Numbered from the stretch's first letter, positions 51,685-62,622 are shown. The stretch is DNA of 64,000 nucleotides from Fragilaria crotonensis (GCA_022925895.1 JAKSYS010000040.1:1-64000), one strand, 5' to 3'. Program-made: numbers and translations. The notes: generated by a model from the letters alone, not told the origin.

Positions 51685-52190
51685 CGATGATGACGACGAT
51701 GCGAATGATGATGACGATGATGATGATGATGATTTCGATCCGAACGACGACCCAGCTAATGACGACGACGATGATGATGACTGGATCGACGGTCAGATCG
51801 CAGGAGTGGATGATGAGATTGTTGAGATTGTTGAAGAGAACGTTGAAGAGAACGCTGAAGACATCCCGGGTGTCGCGATAGAAGAGGATGCAAACGACGA
51901 AGACATCCCGGATGTCGCGATAGAAGAGGCTGGTGAAGCTGGTGAAGAAGAAGCGAACGAGGTCGCGAGAAACGCCCACGACGAAGCTAACGAAGAAACA
52001 AACGAAGACGCGAACGAAGAAGCGAACGAAGTCGCGAGAGACGACGAAGCTAACGAAGAAGCAAACGAAGAAGCGAACGATGTAGCGAACGAAGTCGCGA
52101 GAGACGCGAACGAAGAAGCAAACGAAGTTGCGAGAGACGCGAACGAGGACGCGAACGAAGTCGCGAGAGAGGGCGAGATCGCTCCAGTCG
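51685..52190. repeat. Acidic coding repeats in the E3 integrase tail
   Basis: A GAT/GAC-rich run (Asp repeats) is followed by many imperfect units coding EEANEVARD-like peptides. It is an expanded linker between integrase and reverse transcriptase. The minus strand stays open here only because of the repeat. Confidence 0.8.
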
Positions 52191-53995
52191 CGCCAACAAT
52201 ACAAGTCGAGGCTGCGCGACCTGCAATGCAAGTTGACGAACTCATGGACGTGCGATACGGAAGAAGACTGGGGGAAATATAATCTTCGGGCCCGCAAGCC
52301 GCGGGATTATGGCCACCTACACGCTACGCTCGAGTCCATCGCCATGACACAGCACAGCGTCCGAAAAGGGCTCCGAATTTTTGGCGAGGCCGGCGTTGAC
52401 GCCGTGCTTAAAGAACTAACGCAACTGTATGACCGTGAGGTCATAAGGCCAAGGGGCAAGGACGAGATGACCGATGAAGAGCGCGAGGCGGCACTACAAT
52501 ACCTGATGTTTTTGAAGCAGAAACGAGATGGCACGGTAAAAAGGAAGAGGCTGTGCGGACGGCAGAAAACAGCGACCATACACAACCAAGGAAGAGGCGA
52601 GTTCACCAACAGTCGCAACTGAGTCCGTCATGCTATCGTGCACAATTGACGCCAAAGAAGAAAGAGATGTGGGGGTGGTTGACCTCCCAGCTGCATTCAT
52701 GCAGGTCGGGATGAAAGGTGAAAGAACAGTCCACATGAAATTGGAAGGGAAGATGGCAGAGCTCATGGTCCGAATTGATCCCAAAATGTATCGGAAGTAC
52801 ATTCAGATGGAAAACGGGCGAATGGTACTCTATGTGGAACTGGAGAAGGCGCTGTACGGCACGCTGACTGGCGCATTTCTGTTTTGGAAAAAGCTAAGCA
52901 AGCAACTAATCAAATGGGGATTTGTTCTGAACCCATATGACAGCTGTGTCGCCAACAAAATTGTCAATGGTAAACAGTGTACCATTTTGTGGCATGTGGA
53001 TGACCTTAAAATCTCCCATGTTGACCCGAAGGTCGTTGATGACGTGATCGAGCTGCTGAAGTCTGAATTTGGGAAGGAGGCCCGCTCACGATCTCAAGAG
53101 GAAAGGTGCACGAATACCTTGGAATGACGATCGACTTCAGCGTGAAGGGCAAGGTTAAGTTCACGATGATCGACTACATCGAGAACATGATAACGGAATT
53201 GCCGGCCGACATGTCAGGAACAGTCAGGTCACCGGCATCATCGCATCTATTCGATGTGAACGATGATGCAGAAAAGCTGAACACCGAGTTGTCCGATTTT
53301 TTCCATCACAACGTGGCCAAGCTTCTGTTTCTATGCAAGCGCGCACGGCCGGACATACAGACAGCAGTGGCATTTCTATGTACTCGCGTAAAGAACCGGA
53401 CGTCGACGACTACAAAAATTGGGCAGGACTATGATGTACCTGCGAGGCACGGTTAAAATGCCCTTGACTTTGGAGGCTGACGAATGTAACATCGTTAAAT
53501 GGTGGGTTGACGCTTCGTTTGCGGTGCACCCTGATATGCGAAGTCATACAGGTGGCGTGATGATGCTTGGCAAGGGGGCAATCTACGGCACTTCCACTCG
53601 CCAAAAGATTAATACGAAAAGTTCAACTGAGGCCGAACTGGTTGGGGTAAACGACATTCTTCCACAAGCCTTATGGACCCGATATTTCTTGGAGGCCCAG
53701 GGATACGCAGTTAACGAATCCATTGTCTATCAGGACAACAAAAGTACGATCCTACTGGCCGAAAACGGGAAGGCGTCAAGTGGAAAGCGAACTCGACATA
53801 TCAACATCCGTTATTTCTTTATCAAGGATCGAGTGGCCTCTGGAGAGGTCAAAATTGAGCATTGTCCTACCAACGAAATGGTTGGTGACTTCTTTACGAA
53901 ACCTTTGCAAGGGATGCAATTTATGAAGTTCCGTGACGAGATCATGAACGTCAATCCTACGACCTACGATGATGGATCGCAGGATTGCAGGAGTG

Positions 53996-54323
53996 TGTTG
54001 AATAATATTACTGTCGGAATGACCGGACATAGTGAGAGGACGAACGGAGACGAAACGGATACCGGATGGAGAACCGTGGAGTCTAAACAAGACATTAAGG
54101 AGAAACGGAAGCTGTCACGATTGAGTGCCGGCAAGACTGAGAACGTATCACGTGTGAACGAAAAGGTCAATTGTAAACGGACCAGCTTGGGAAACGAGTG
54201 ATAGTCTCATTCTAATTTAATTTTCCGATTTACAAGCGATTTAATCTCCCAGTGTTGACTGCAGTACTGTATCGTTGTCTGATTGGCACGTAGGTACTGT
54301 ATGTTGATATTGTGGTTTCAACA
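53996..54323 (+). repeat. E3 3' LTR
   Basis: Second copy of the 328-bp LTR. Confidence 0.93.
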
Positions 54324-55236
54324 AATCTTGTCCTGCGCCTCATCAGGAAGAGGGAATTGCTTGCTCAGAGTATAGAAGTCTGGCTCGTTCTCCGGATCGG
54401 GCATGAGAAGGCGAGCATTCTTCGGCTGTGGCATAAACTTGCACAACCAGGGCATACCTCGGAGAAAACGCTTCATAAGGGATGGACAATAGAAAAGTTG
54501 TTAGTCTGGCGTATCGAGTGGCGTTTTCACTCTAGCACTCCTCATCACTCACCTCATGGTAGTAGCAATTGCGGTCAGGGCCCTGAGAAATCTGCTTGAA
54601 TCCATGGTTGTTCAATTGGCGGAGAAAAGTAGAATAACGGGGAGGCATGGCAAAGTACTCAGCGCAGACCTGCTTCTCAAACGCCTTGGGGATAAGGATA
54701 CAGAATGCACGTCCATGCGACTTCCATGTGATGCAGGACTGGAGCTCCTTCTTCGATAAAACATGATGAATTCTCTCAGCAAAAGTCATATCTTCAAGGT
54801 CTGTCTTCTCGCTGTACTGGAGATCTGGTGCTTGTTTGGAGAAGTCAGTGTAGGAATGGTTTACATATGTTCGGCGCCGCTTGACTACCGCAACCACTGC
54901 AGAATTTGAAGCATCGGGAGCGTCATCTCTCCAACGCTTGAGCGTGGGACTCTTCAGAGACGAATCAATTCCAGCCATCGAGGAATCGGCTGTCAACGAA
55001 GCGTTGGAAAACTCCTTGGAACACAAATTCAATTTGTTTTTCGATGGATTTCGTTCGTCGAGAGCCCTCTCTTTGGACGATATCTTCTCCTTATTTTGAG
55101 CTATCAACACGGTGCTTCTGACCAAGGCCAGAAGCGCATTGTTAGAATCGTTCACTCTTGGTGATCTTTCCATGATTCCGGAAGCCGTTCGGAAGAGTTT
55201 ACTTTTATGCTTGTTTGTGTCGCTGATGCCTCGCAA
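54324..55236 (-). pseudogene. Heat-shock transcription factor gene, 5' portion with DNA-binding domain, cut by E3
   Basis: Exon 1 runs 55236-54553; an 82-nt GT-AG intron (54552-54471) separates it from exon 2, which runs into E3 at 54324. The HSF DNA-binding domain starts at about residue 150: TFAERIHHVLSKKE, then WKSHGRAFCILIPKAFEKQV, then the recognition helix FLRQLNNHGFKQISQGPDRN, and in exon 2 RFLRGMPWLCKFM. The domain is complete. The residues before it are Lys/Ser-rich. HSFs activate stress genes and are greatly expanded in diatoms. E3 separates this part from its C-terminal region, and E4 lies about 70 bp upstream of the ATG, so this allele is probably inactive or misexpressed. Confidence 0.85.
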
Positions 55237-55302
55237 ACGAGCTACAATAATTACTACGACACTACCGCTGATTCCGGGAGTTATTTTTTTGTTCGCACTT
55301 TG
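55237..55302. other. Remaining HSF 5' flank between start and E4
   Basis: Only about 66 bp of native sequence remain between the probable HSF start codon and the E4 target site. Confidence 0.6.
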
Positions 55303-55307
55303 CCATT

Positions 55308-55629
55308 AGCGAAAAGACAACGATAAACACACTCGTCTTGAAGAAGAAGAGATGTGATAAGGTCGTCAAGTCTCTTGTGAGAACTGACAATGATGATGTA
55401 GAATACGAATCGGGAATCAAACGATCTCGAAATAATATTGTGAGCTTATTTGACACCGATTACACTCTATGAATACAGTCGTGAATCGAAGTGCCAATTC
55501 GCACGAGACATCAACATACACGTTAAAACGCAAACTGTCAACATGTGGATGTATAGAATCCACCAGTACACCGTGCCGGACATACAGTAGATACTGTAGC
55601 AGTAGGTGTTTGCGTAACGTATTGTGACT
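55308..55629 (-). repeat. E4 3' LTR
   Basis: 322 bp, AGCGAAAAGACAACG to GTATTGTGACT on the plus strand; same as 62296-62617. Confidence 0.93.
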
Positions 55630-55649
55630 CTCCCTTTCGACTGTAATTG

Positions 55650-58600
55650 TCACCAACCCATCAACCTCTTTCGAGCCTGACGAAAGGCGTCGACTGTCAA
55701 TCCTTTGGTGAACTGATCAGCAAGTTGGTCCTTGGTACCAATGCGCTCAATGTGAATCTCCAAGCGTTCGACTTGAGTACGAAACCAGTGGTATGGAATA
55801 CCAATGTGTTTGGTACGTGGAGTCAATTTCGGCATCCGAGCAAACTTCAAGCAAGCGTCGTTGTCTTCGAAGACTGTTGATTGTGGAATTACATGATCGG
55901 TTGATCCGACAGTGTCATCAAAGGCTTTCGAATGAGAATGATACGTGATCGAAGGCGCTTTGTCGAAAACAATGATCATCACCTCTTTCAAGATTTCTCT
56001 GATGGGAATAAGATCGCGCATGGATTGACTCAAGGCAACATATTCAGCCTCCATAGTACTCAGCGCCACTTGAGTTTGCATCTTGGAGGCCCACATGAGA
56101 GGCGCGCCACGGTACGTAATGACATATCCAGTACGAGATTTGACGCACACAGGATCTTGCTTGTCTTCAACAGAGAACAATCCACCGAAGTCAGCATCAA
56201 CGTAACAATCAACCCGCAAATCCTTGCCAGGCTTCAATATCAAACCGTCTGTTTTTGTTTTCTTCAAGTAGCGCAGAATGCGCTTTACACCACTCGCATG
56301 AGACTGCCGAGCGCCATGTGTGAATCGAGCAGCTTGATGAACTGCATAAGCGATGTCGGGGCGTGTATTGCCGGAAAGGTACATAAGCATGCCAATGACG
56401 ACGTCGTATGCCCACCTTTCATCAAATACAGCACCGTCGACGTCAGCATGCAATGGATCCACTGTAGCGGGTGTATCACATCCGTTGCAATCTGTCATTT
56501 GGGTAACAGCCAACACCTTATCGATAAGGCCGGTTTGCGTCAAGAAAAACTCATTGTCGCCGGTTTTTGCAATCTGAATACCCAAAAAAGCACTAACTTC
56601 ACCTTCATCCCGTAAAGCAAACGTATGTCGCTGATCGTCAGTGTTGATCCCCAAAGAAGAGATAACAGCATCCAAGTCGCCAACGTTGGCAGAGGCGAAG
56701 ATGGTATCGTCGACATAGACGACGCAAATCATTCCCAACTTGAGAAAAAGACACGGATCAATTTCGCTTTGAATCCATCCACGCTCTTGCAATCCTGCTT
56801 TGAGTTTTTCAAAGAATGTTCGTGGGGCCTGACGAAGGCCGTACAAACTCTTACGTAAGTGTAACACTTTGTCTTTTCCAGATGCTGGTCCAAACAAACG
56901 AGGGCACTCAACATATACGTCCTCTTTCAACTCAGCTTGCGCAAACGCGTTTGTGTAGTCGACCTGACGTGTTGTCCACCCTTCGGTGAGCACTGTTGAC
57001 AGTAAAAGACGGATGGTAGACCACATGACGACTGGTGCGTATGTTTCGAAGAAATCAACCCCTTCAATTTGCATATCACCTCGAGCGCAGAACCGAGCTT
57101 TGTGTCGGTAAGCTGTGCCATCTGGAAGGCGTTTGAGCTTGAATGCCCACGTACTCTTGAGGACCGACTTATCCTTTGGACGATCCACCGTCACCCAGGT
57201 ATTCTGACTTTTCAGTGTTTGAATTTCCAGCTTCATCGCGTTGAGATACTCCGTGGCATCCGGTCCATTCATCGCTTGCTGGAATGTCGGCATGTCTGCG
57301 TCATGCTTTGATGCTTTGGAAGCGTAAACTCGAGGATCAATGATATCCATAATTCCAGTGTCGGAACAGGTGTGTAGCTCTGCCATGTATGCAAGAGCTG
57401 CTTCATGACCATCAAAAGGTATCGCGAAGCCTGTGGACGACAAGAATGCCTCATCAATGTACCGTGTAGCTCCGAAAGTTCCTTTGTTGACTCGGTTGGA
57501 ACGACGAACGACGGTGGGCGACGCAGCCGACGGTTGAGAAACAGAGACAGATGCAGGTACAATCGTAGCTGGCCGAGGGATGAGAGGAGGGAGTGTATCA
57601 GGATGATCAAGGTGCGAGGACGGAAGTGAAGACTGAAGGTGCCGAGAAGCGGACACAGATGTGGAAGGCAAGGGAGAAGAAAGTGGAGGAACAGATGCTG
57701 GCCGAAGTGTAGCAGGAGCAGCCGGTTGTAAGGCATTCCGAATCACGGCCTGGCGTGTCGTTGCGCGGGCAGCGAGGTCCCGATCCTCTGGAGTCATCCA
57801 GTCAAAGTGCAAAGGTGCACCAGGTACATTAGCATCGGCCTCGACCGGAATGAAAGTCGTATTTTCTAGACACAACTGGTCCCAGTTATTTGGTGGCTCA
57901 TTCTCCCTTTCGACTGAAGAGACTGTCGAAAAAATATCATCAAAAACCACGTGATATTGCGGTGTGATACTGCCAGTTTCCAAATTCAACACCAAAGGGA
58001 CTTCACTAGAGTGAAGATTGCTAAAGCCCATGAAAACACCACGACGTGATCGCGGTTGCCAACGAGGAAGTTTCTGTCCCGCCTGAAGGTGAGGGTCGAG
58101 AACATACAAAGGACATCCCCAAACGTGGAGATCGAGTAAGCGATGTCGAGGGACAGTACTGCCAGTAAAAATATCAGCGGGACATAAGCCCTGAGCGTTG
58201 GGAAGATGGTTGTATAAATGAGTTGCGTAAGTCACAGCCATAGGCCAGAGGGACGAATCAATCCCGTCCTTCCAATGAGCAGATGCATGAAGAATGAGCG
58301 CTCGTGAAATGTTGGACACCGATTGAATGGCCCGTTCTGCAATCCCGTTCTTGTGATGAGCGTTGGCGCCACAGAACCGAAGACGTTGCGAAAGCGAACG
58401 AATATGTTGGACAAAAACGTTGGCCTTAAAGGCACCGCTGTCAGTCAGATATGACTCAACGACGACGCCATGCTGTAATGCAAGTTGTTCATACGCTTGT
58501 TTAGCGCGGACAGTTTCAACGGCAGAGAAGCCGAGCTGATGTTCAACATGTAGGAATCCGGAGCAATGATCGACAAAGATGCACCCTCCTTTGTAAGTAG

Positions 58601-61600
58601 CGGAAGAAGCTTTCCCATACGAATCAAAGGTTCGTCCGAGAAGGCGAGATTCAAAATGATCCACTGACACTTGAACTCCGGGTTTGAGATGATTAGCTTT
58701 GAGAGCCCCGTCGCGGACGTCATTTGGAGTCACAGTGGCATGACGTTTCGGACGCCGATGAGCCTTAGCGAACTCACATATGTCGCATCGCATCCCATCA
58801 ATCGCACATTTCGATGATGCAGAGAACTTGGCGGAAAGAAAAGGAGCAGCACGGAACAAACGTTGAACGGATGGCATGTTCAGATGCCCAAACCGATAGT
58901 GCCATTGAAGAAGAAGCTTCTGAGCACCGGTCAGATTCTGATTTGCATCACTCAGAATGGATAGATTCAGTTGTGGTTCACGAATCATAGACGGAACAGG
59001 GCCGATTGTAGCATACGCAATTGGCAAAGCGTTGCGATCGTCATACTCAACAACCAAAGGTGAGCTCCCGTCGAGGTATAAACGAAAGGATTGTTGATCA
59101 CCTTCATATCGCCCTTGAGTTCCCGTCGATGTGTCAAACAACCGTTGAGGGCTCAGTAATCGAGCTTTCGCTTTTGGAACATAATATGCCATCCCACGGA
59201 CAACAACATCATCCCCTGCACCATTGGAGAATGTCCAGGTGATTGATCCCAGACCTTCAATCTTCAAACCATTCGCCATCCCGCCAAGACGTAGGTCTCC
59301 CTTTGGAATTGTCAACGGACCATCAAAGTCGGCCTTTTCCGGAGAGATTGCCAACGAAGCACCGGTGTCAAAGATCACAGGTTGTCGCTGAGGCAATTGG
59401 GTGCGAAATACCATGAAGACGCTGGGATCATCAACTGAAGACGATTGCTCCTCAGAGGATTGCATGCACACCGATGTATGTGAAAGGTCAAAAGACGATG
59501 GACCATACACACACGGTCTGCGAATCTTGCCTGCTGACACACAACAATCATCCACTGATAAGGAGAATAAGGATGGAATGGCAGGTTTAGGAATGGCCTT
59601 TATCACCACCGGACGTAGCGACAACAAATCAGCGTCGCACAAAGGGGGAGCAAGTGCTTGAAAAAGGTAGGTAGCTTTGGCGTTGCAGATTTGGCACCAA
59701 ACACTGGAGTCCAAGGTCATAACCTGATCCAGGTGAGCAACACGATGAAAGATACTGCCGAAAAAGCAAGTGTAGGAGGGCATAAACCCAAGAAAGGGAG
59801 TAGTATTGCTCCCAAACGGTACCGTGATGACATGAGTCAGTGCCATCCACATTGCAGGCAACATGACAAGTAAGGGCAACCGACGACCACTTCTGTTATG
59901 ACGTTGAGACCAGGTAAGTTTATCCAACCGACGGCGCTCACGACGTGGTAGACCAGGTGATGGTTGCGTAAACACTTGAATAAGCGAAAGCATGCTTTCC
60001 CAAACGAGTAGAGTACCGCTGAAGATTCCGAAAGCGACCGGAGAGCTACGAAGCACCCAGTCAAAGGCTGCGGAGAGGACGGACAGCAAACAAGTCAGAA
60101 CCGTTGTGAACAACGGTTGACAGAACCAGGTCATCACCCAGGTAAGATCGACGAGGGGCTGACGAGGAACTGGTGAGGGAAAGAGCCAAGTGGCAATCAT
60201 AGAGGTCACGGAAGGCAGTGGAAGGACGACAGACGAATGCCGGTGCCCGTCAGAAAAAGGAGCAAGCGACGAGTCGAAGACAAACGACTCCCTTTCAACC
60301 ATCGATGAGACAGCGGAGACGACAGGAACCGAAGCAACAGCATTCGGGTCTAAGGTGTCTTGCGTTGCAGATCCAGGGAACAAGTCATGTTCGACCTGGA
60401 GAAACATCTCCCTTTCAACGGAAGACAAATGCGCAAGGGACTCGAGTGCGCGAGCGAAGGCATGGACAGAGACGGGCAAAGCCAAAGCTGGACCAATAAT
60501 GTCATCACAATCGTCGGAAGAGGACTCAGTCGTAGAAAGAGAGTCCGAATAGTCGAGGTCAAAGTCGGAATCGAGGTCAGGATCAGGAAACATGAGTACA
60601 ATGGACGCAGCAGAAGAGCTGACAGTCTCATCATCGGAAGTGGCATCCTCATCCTCGGCATCCTCATCGCTATCATCAGCAGCAAAAGAAACGTCGGAGA
60701 AGGCGGCGGTAGCGTCAGCAATGGAAACAGCAGCACACCAAGCACCTTGAAACTCGATGGGATCGTCGTCGTCGAAGGGCGCAGTAGTCGGATCACGAGT
60801 GGTGGCCACCGGAATCCCCATTGGCACTTCGACGGAGGCAAGGTTACTTTCGTTGACAGGAGTAGGACGAGTGTAGTCATCTTTGTGCTCGGAATCGAAG
60901 TGAGAAAGTAAGTATAACCCCTGTGTGCCGGACTGCTTGCAGATGCATTTGGTGCAGAATTTCCAATGCTTGCCATTGTCGTCAACGAGGGCCGACGTCA
61001 AATCCTTTGGCTCGACGTAACGCCAAGCAGGCAAGGCACCCTTTGCCTTCTTTCCGGTAGGTTCGGCATCGTGATCGGCATCTTTGTCAGACTCGCGATC
61101 TTTGTTTTTTGTCTTCTTGGGGCAGTCCTTCACATGATGATTGCCTTTGCACCGAAAGCACTTGATGTCACTTTTATCGCTCGTTTTGGCAGAAGAGTGC
61201 TGGGTTGTTGCATTGTTGCTTTGGGGAAGCTTGGTTGCCAATGCAGGCCAATCATGATCAGTGATCAAATGGCCATACATCTCGTGAAGAGTGTTGATCA
61301 GACCGATGGGACCGAGCTTATCGTAGCTGGGATCGTTCAAGAGTTTGCGAGGATCGACGGCCTTGTACTTGCGCTCCATCCTTTTGACTGTGTCTAAGAG
61401 TGTATAAATTGCGCGGTTGAACTCTTCGCACGAGGTACGTGCCACCTTCTGAAGAAGCCGAGAACCGGTATTGACAGGAAGAGCGTATCCGCCTTTCATG
61501 ATACGAATGAGACGAAGAGCTTCATTGCTCAAATCGGCGACATTTTCGCCCGGGTAGCTGTCGAGAGACAGATCAGCGAAGACTTGAGCTGCGCCATCAA

Positions 61601-62225
61601 TGTCATGGGAGACCGATGCATTGCACGTTTCCAGTGCCATGAGCAGCAAGCACGATCCTGGAAGCTTTTTGAAATCTGGAAGGTGACCGTAGCGAACGAA
61701 AATCTTGTCGTAGAAGCCTGGGGTCAACAAAGACTCACAGACCAGACGAGACATAGTAACATCGCCCTTCTCATATTTGTCAAAGGCAGAGAAAGGAGGT
61801 GGATCCGTGGTTGGAGTCATCCTAAGAAAGAATTCCGCGGTGAGATCTTCAAGCGACACATTGTGGATGTGCGCGAACAAGTTGACGACGTTGTCTTCAT
61901 ACTTGACGTAGTAGAATGTCTCATGCCCATGTTCTTCGACACGACGTTCGAGAAGCTGAAGGAATCGCTCCTTTCCAACTTCGGTGGTAGATCCGACCAC
62001 GGGCTCGAGCTTTCCGTCGAACTTCAGAGTAGTCGTAGAATCGCGCGCGGTCGTGAGATCACGTTCGATGGAAGCAATCGTCTTGACGTTGCGACGCTGA
62101 GTCGCATACGAGTACGAATCTGGTTCCGTTGGTTGGTAATCGGAATCCAAAGGTGATCCTCCAAGATACAGTTCGTACAATGGATGGATGCCGCCGCGCT
62201 TGGGTTTCTCAATCGTAGTCGTCAT
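55650..62225 (-). CDS. E4 gag-pol polyprotein
   Basis: About 2,190 codons in one frame. Gag ends with a CCHC zinc knuckle (CFRCKGNHHVKDC, about residue 355). A very long linker follows with acidic stretches and several hydrophobic segments (e.g. FGIFSGTLLVWESML). The protease has DTGAS; then come the GAG_pre-integrase HHCC-like region (HLNMPSVQRLF, CDICEFAK), the integrase, a Pro/Ser-rich linker, the reverse transcriptase with YVDDTIFA, and RNase H ending ADQFTKGL. The extra 600 residues between zinc knuckle and protease, with membrane-like segments, are unusual for copia. Confidence 0.9.
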   Translation of the reverse strand: MTTTIEKPKRGGIHPLYELYLGGSPLDSDYQPTEPDSYSYATQRRNVKTIASIERDLTTARDSTTTLKFDGKLEPVVGSTTEVGKERFLQLLERRVEEHGHETFYYVKYEDNVVNLFAHIHNVSLEDLTAEFFLRMTPTTDPPPFSAFDKYEKGDVTMSRLVCESLLTPGFYDKIFVRYGHLPDFKKLPGSCLLLMALETCNASVSHDIDGAAQVFADLSLDSYPGENVADLSNEALRLIRIMKGGYALPVNTGSRLLQKVARTSCEEFNRAIYTLLDTVKRMERKYKAVDPRKLLNDPSYDKLGPIGLINTLHEMYGHLITDHDWPALATKLPQSNNATTQHSSAKTSDKSDIKCFRCKGNHHVKDCPKKTKNKDRESDKDADHDAEPTGKKAKGALPAWRYVEPKDLTSALVDDNGKHWKFCTKCICKQSGTQGLYLLSHFDSEHKDDYTRPTPVNESNLASVEVPMGIPVATTRDPTTAPFDDDDPIEFQGAWCAAVSIADATAAFSDVSFAADDSDEDAEDEDATSDDETVSSSAASIVLMFPDPDLDSDFDLDYSDSLSTTESSSDDCDDIIGPALALPVSVHAFARALESLAHLSSVEREMFLQVEHDLFPGSATQDTLDPNAVASVPVVSAVSSMVERESFVFDSSLAPFSDGHRHSSVVLPLPSVTSMIATWLFPSPVPRQPLVDLTWVMTWFCQPLFTTVLTCLLSVLSAAFDWVLRSSPVAFGIFSGTLLVWESMLSLIQVFTQPSPGLPRRERRRLDKLTWSQRHNRSGRRLPLLVMLPAMWMALTHVITVPFGSNTTPFLGFMPSYTCFFGSIFHRVAHLDQVMTLDSSVWCQICNAKATYLFQALAPPLCDADLLSLRPVVIKAIPKPAIPSLFSLSVDDCCVSAGKIRRPCVYGPSSFDLSHTSVCMQSSEEQSSSVDDPSVFMVFRTQLPQRQPVIFDTGASLAISPEKADFDGPLTIPKGDLRLGGMANGLKIEGLGSITWTFSNGAGDDVVVRGMAYYVPKAKARLLSPQRLFDTSTGTQGRYEGDQQSFRLYLDGSSPLVVEYDDRNALPIAYATIGPVPSMIREPQLNLSILSDANQNLTGAQKLLLQWHYRFGHLNMPSVQRLFRAAPFLSAKFSASSKCAIDGMRCDICEFAKAHRRPKRHATVTPNDVRDGALKANHLKPGVQVSVDHFESRLLGRTFDSYGKASSATYKGGCIFVDHCSGFLHVEHQLGFSAVETVRAKQAYEQLALQHGVVVESYLTDSGAFKANVFVQHIRSLSQRLRFCGANAHHKNGIAERAIQSVSNISRALILHASAHWKDGIDSSLWPMAVTYATHLYNHLPNAQGLCPADIFTGSTVPRHRLLDLHVWGCPLYVLDPHLQAGQKLPRWQPRSRRGVFMGFSNLHSSEVPLVLNLETGSITPQYHVVFDDIFSTVSSVERENEPPNNWDQLCLENTTFIPVEADANVPGAPLHFDWMTPEDRDLAARATTRQAVIRNALQPAAPATLRPASVPPLSSPLPSTSVSASRHLQSSLPSSHLDHPDTLPPLIPRPATIVPASVSVSQPSAASPTVVRRSNRVNKGTFGATRYIDEAFLSSTGFAIPFDGHEAALAYMAELHTCSDTGIMDIIDPRVYASKASKHDADMPTFQQAMNGPDATEYLNAMKLEIQTLKSQNTWVTVDRPKDKSVLKSTWAFKLKRLPDGTAYRHKARFCARGDMQIEGVDFFETYAPVVMWSTIRLLLSTVLTEGWTTRQVDYTNAFAQAELKEDVYVECPRLFGPASGKDKVLHLRKSLYGLRQAPRTFFEKLKAGLQERGWIQSEIDPCLFLKLGMICVVYVDDTIFASANVGDLDAVISSLGINTDDQRHTFALRDEGEVSAFLGIQIAKTGDNEFFLTQTGLIDKVLAVTQMTDCNGCDTPATVDPLHADVDGAVFDERWAYDVVIGMLMYLSGNTRPDIAYAVHQAARFTHGARQSHASGVKRILRYLKKTKTDGLILKPGKDLRVDCYVDADFGGLFSVEDKQDPVCVKSRTGYVITYRGAPLMWASKMQTQVALSTMEAEYVALSQSMRDLIPIREILKEVMIIVFDKAPSITYHSHSKAFDDTVGSTDHVIPQSTVFEDNDACLKFARMPKLTPRTKHIGIPYHWFRTQVERLEIHIERIGTKDQLADQFTKGLTVDAFRQARKRLMGW

Positions 62226-62295
62226 GGTGGAACGGAAACGATGGAAGGTATGTTTTTCAAGCTAAGAAACAGAGGAATCACTTGGGCTCATAACC

Positions 62296-62617
62296 AGCGA
62301 AAAGACAACGATAAACACACTCGTCTTGAAGAAGAAGAGATGTGATAAGGTCGTCAAGTCTCTTGTGAGAACTGACAATGATGATGTAGAATACGAATCG
62401 GGAATCAAACGATCTCGAAATAATATTGTGAGCTTATTTGACACCGATTACACTCTATGAATACAGTCGTGAATCGAAGTGCCAATTCGCACGAGACATC
62501 AACATACACGTTAAAACGCAAACTGTCAACATGTGGATGTATAGAATCCACCAGTACACCGTGCCGGACATACAGTAGATACTGTAGCAGTAGGTGTTTG
62601 CGTAACGTATTGTGACT
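62296..62617 (-). repeat. E4 5' LTR
   Basis: Second copy of the 322-bp LTR. Confidence 0.93.
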
Positions 62618-62622
62618 CCATT

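Larger units (their letters stand above)
48586..54323 (+). mobile_element. E3: Ty1/copia LTR retrotransposon, broken, inserted in the HSF gene
   Basis: Two 328-bp LTRs (TG...CA) bound the element, flanked by a perfect 5-bp target duplication AATCT (48581-48585, 54324-54328). Parts in order: gag about 48.94-49.94 kb, protease-like region about 50.05-50.6 kb, integrase about 50.7-52.3 kb ending in an acidic repeat tail, reverse transcriptase about 52.3-53.4 kb, and RNase H about 53.4-54.0 kb. The coding region is broken in about half a dozen places, yet the LTRs look identical by eye. So either a defective copy was mobilised in trans or the breaks are very recent. Confidence 0.9.
55308..62617 (-). 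mobile_element. E4: Ty1/copia LTR retrotransposon with one gag-pol frame, looks whole
   Basis: Two 322-bp LTRs are flanked by a perfect 5-bp duplication CCATT (55303-55307, 62618-62622). With these duplications the LTR ends are AG...CT, not TG...CA. The 12 bases next to the 5' LTR, GGGCTCATAACC at 62284-62295, equal the anticodon arm of initiator tRNA-Met, so priming from an internal tRNA site is indicated, as known for copia. The LTRs look identical by eye, so insertion was recent. A single open frame covers gag and pol. It is clearly a different lineage from E1, E2 and E3. Confidence 0.93.

Noticed and set aside
51677-52297. Long minus-strand frame rich in Phe/Val/Arg over the E3 integrase tail
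   Set aside because: It only mirrors the acidic low-complexity repeat of the plus strand.
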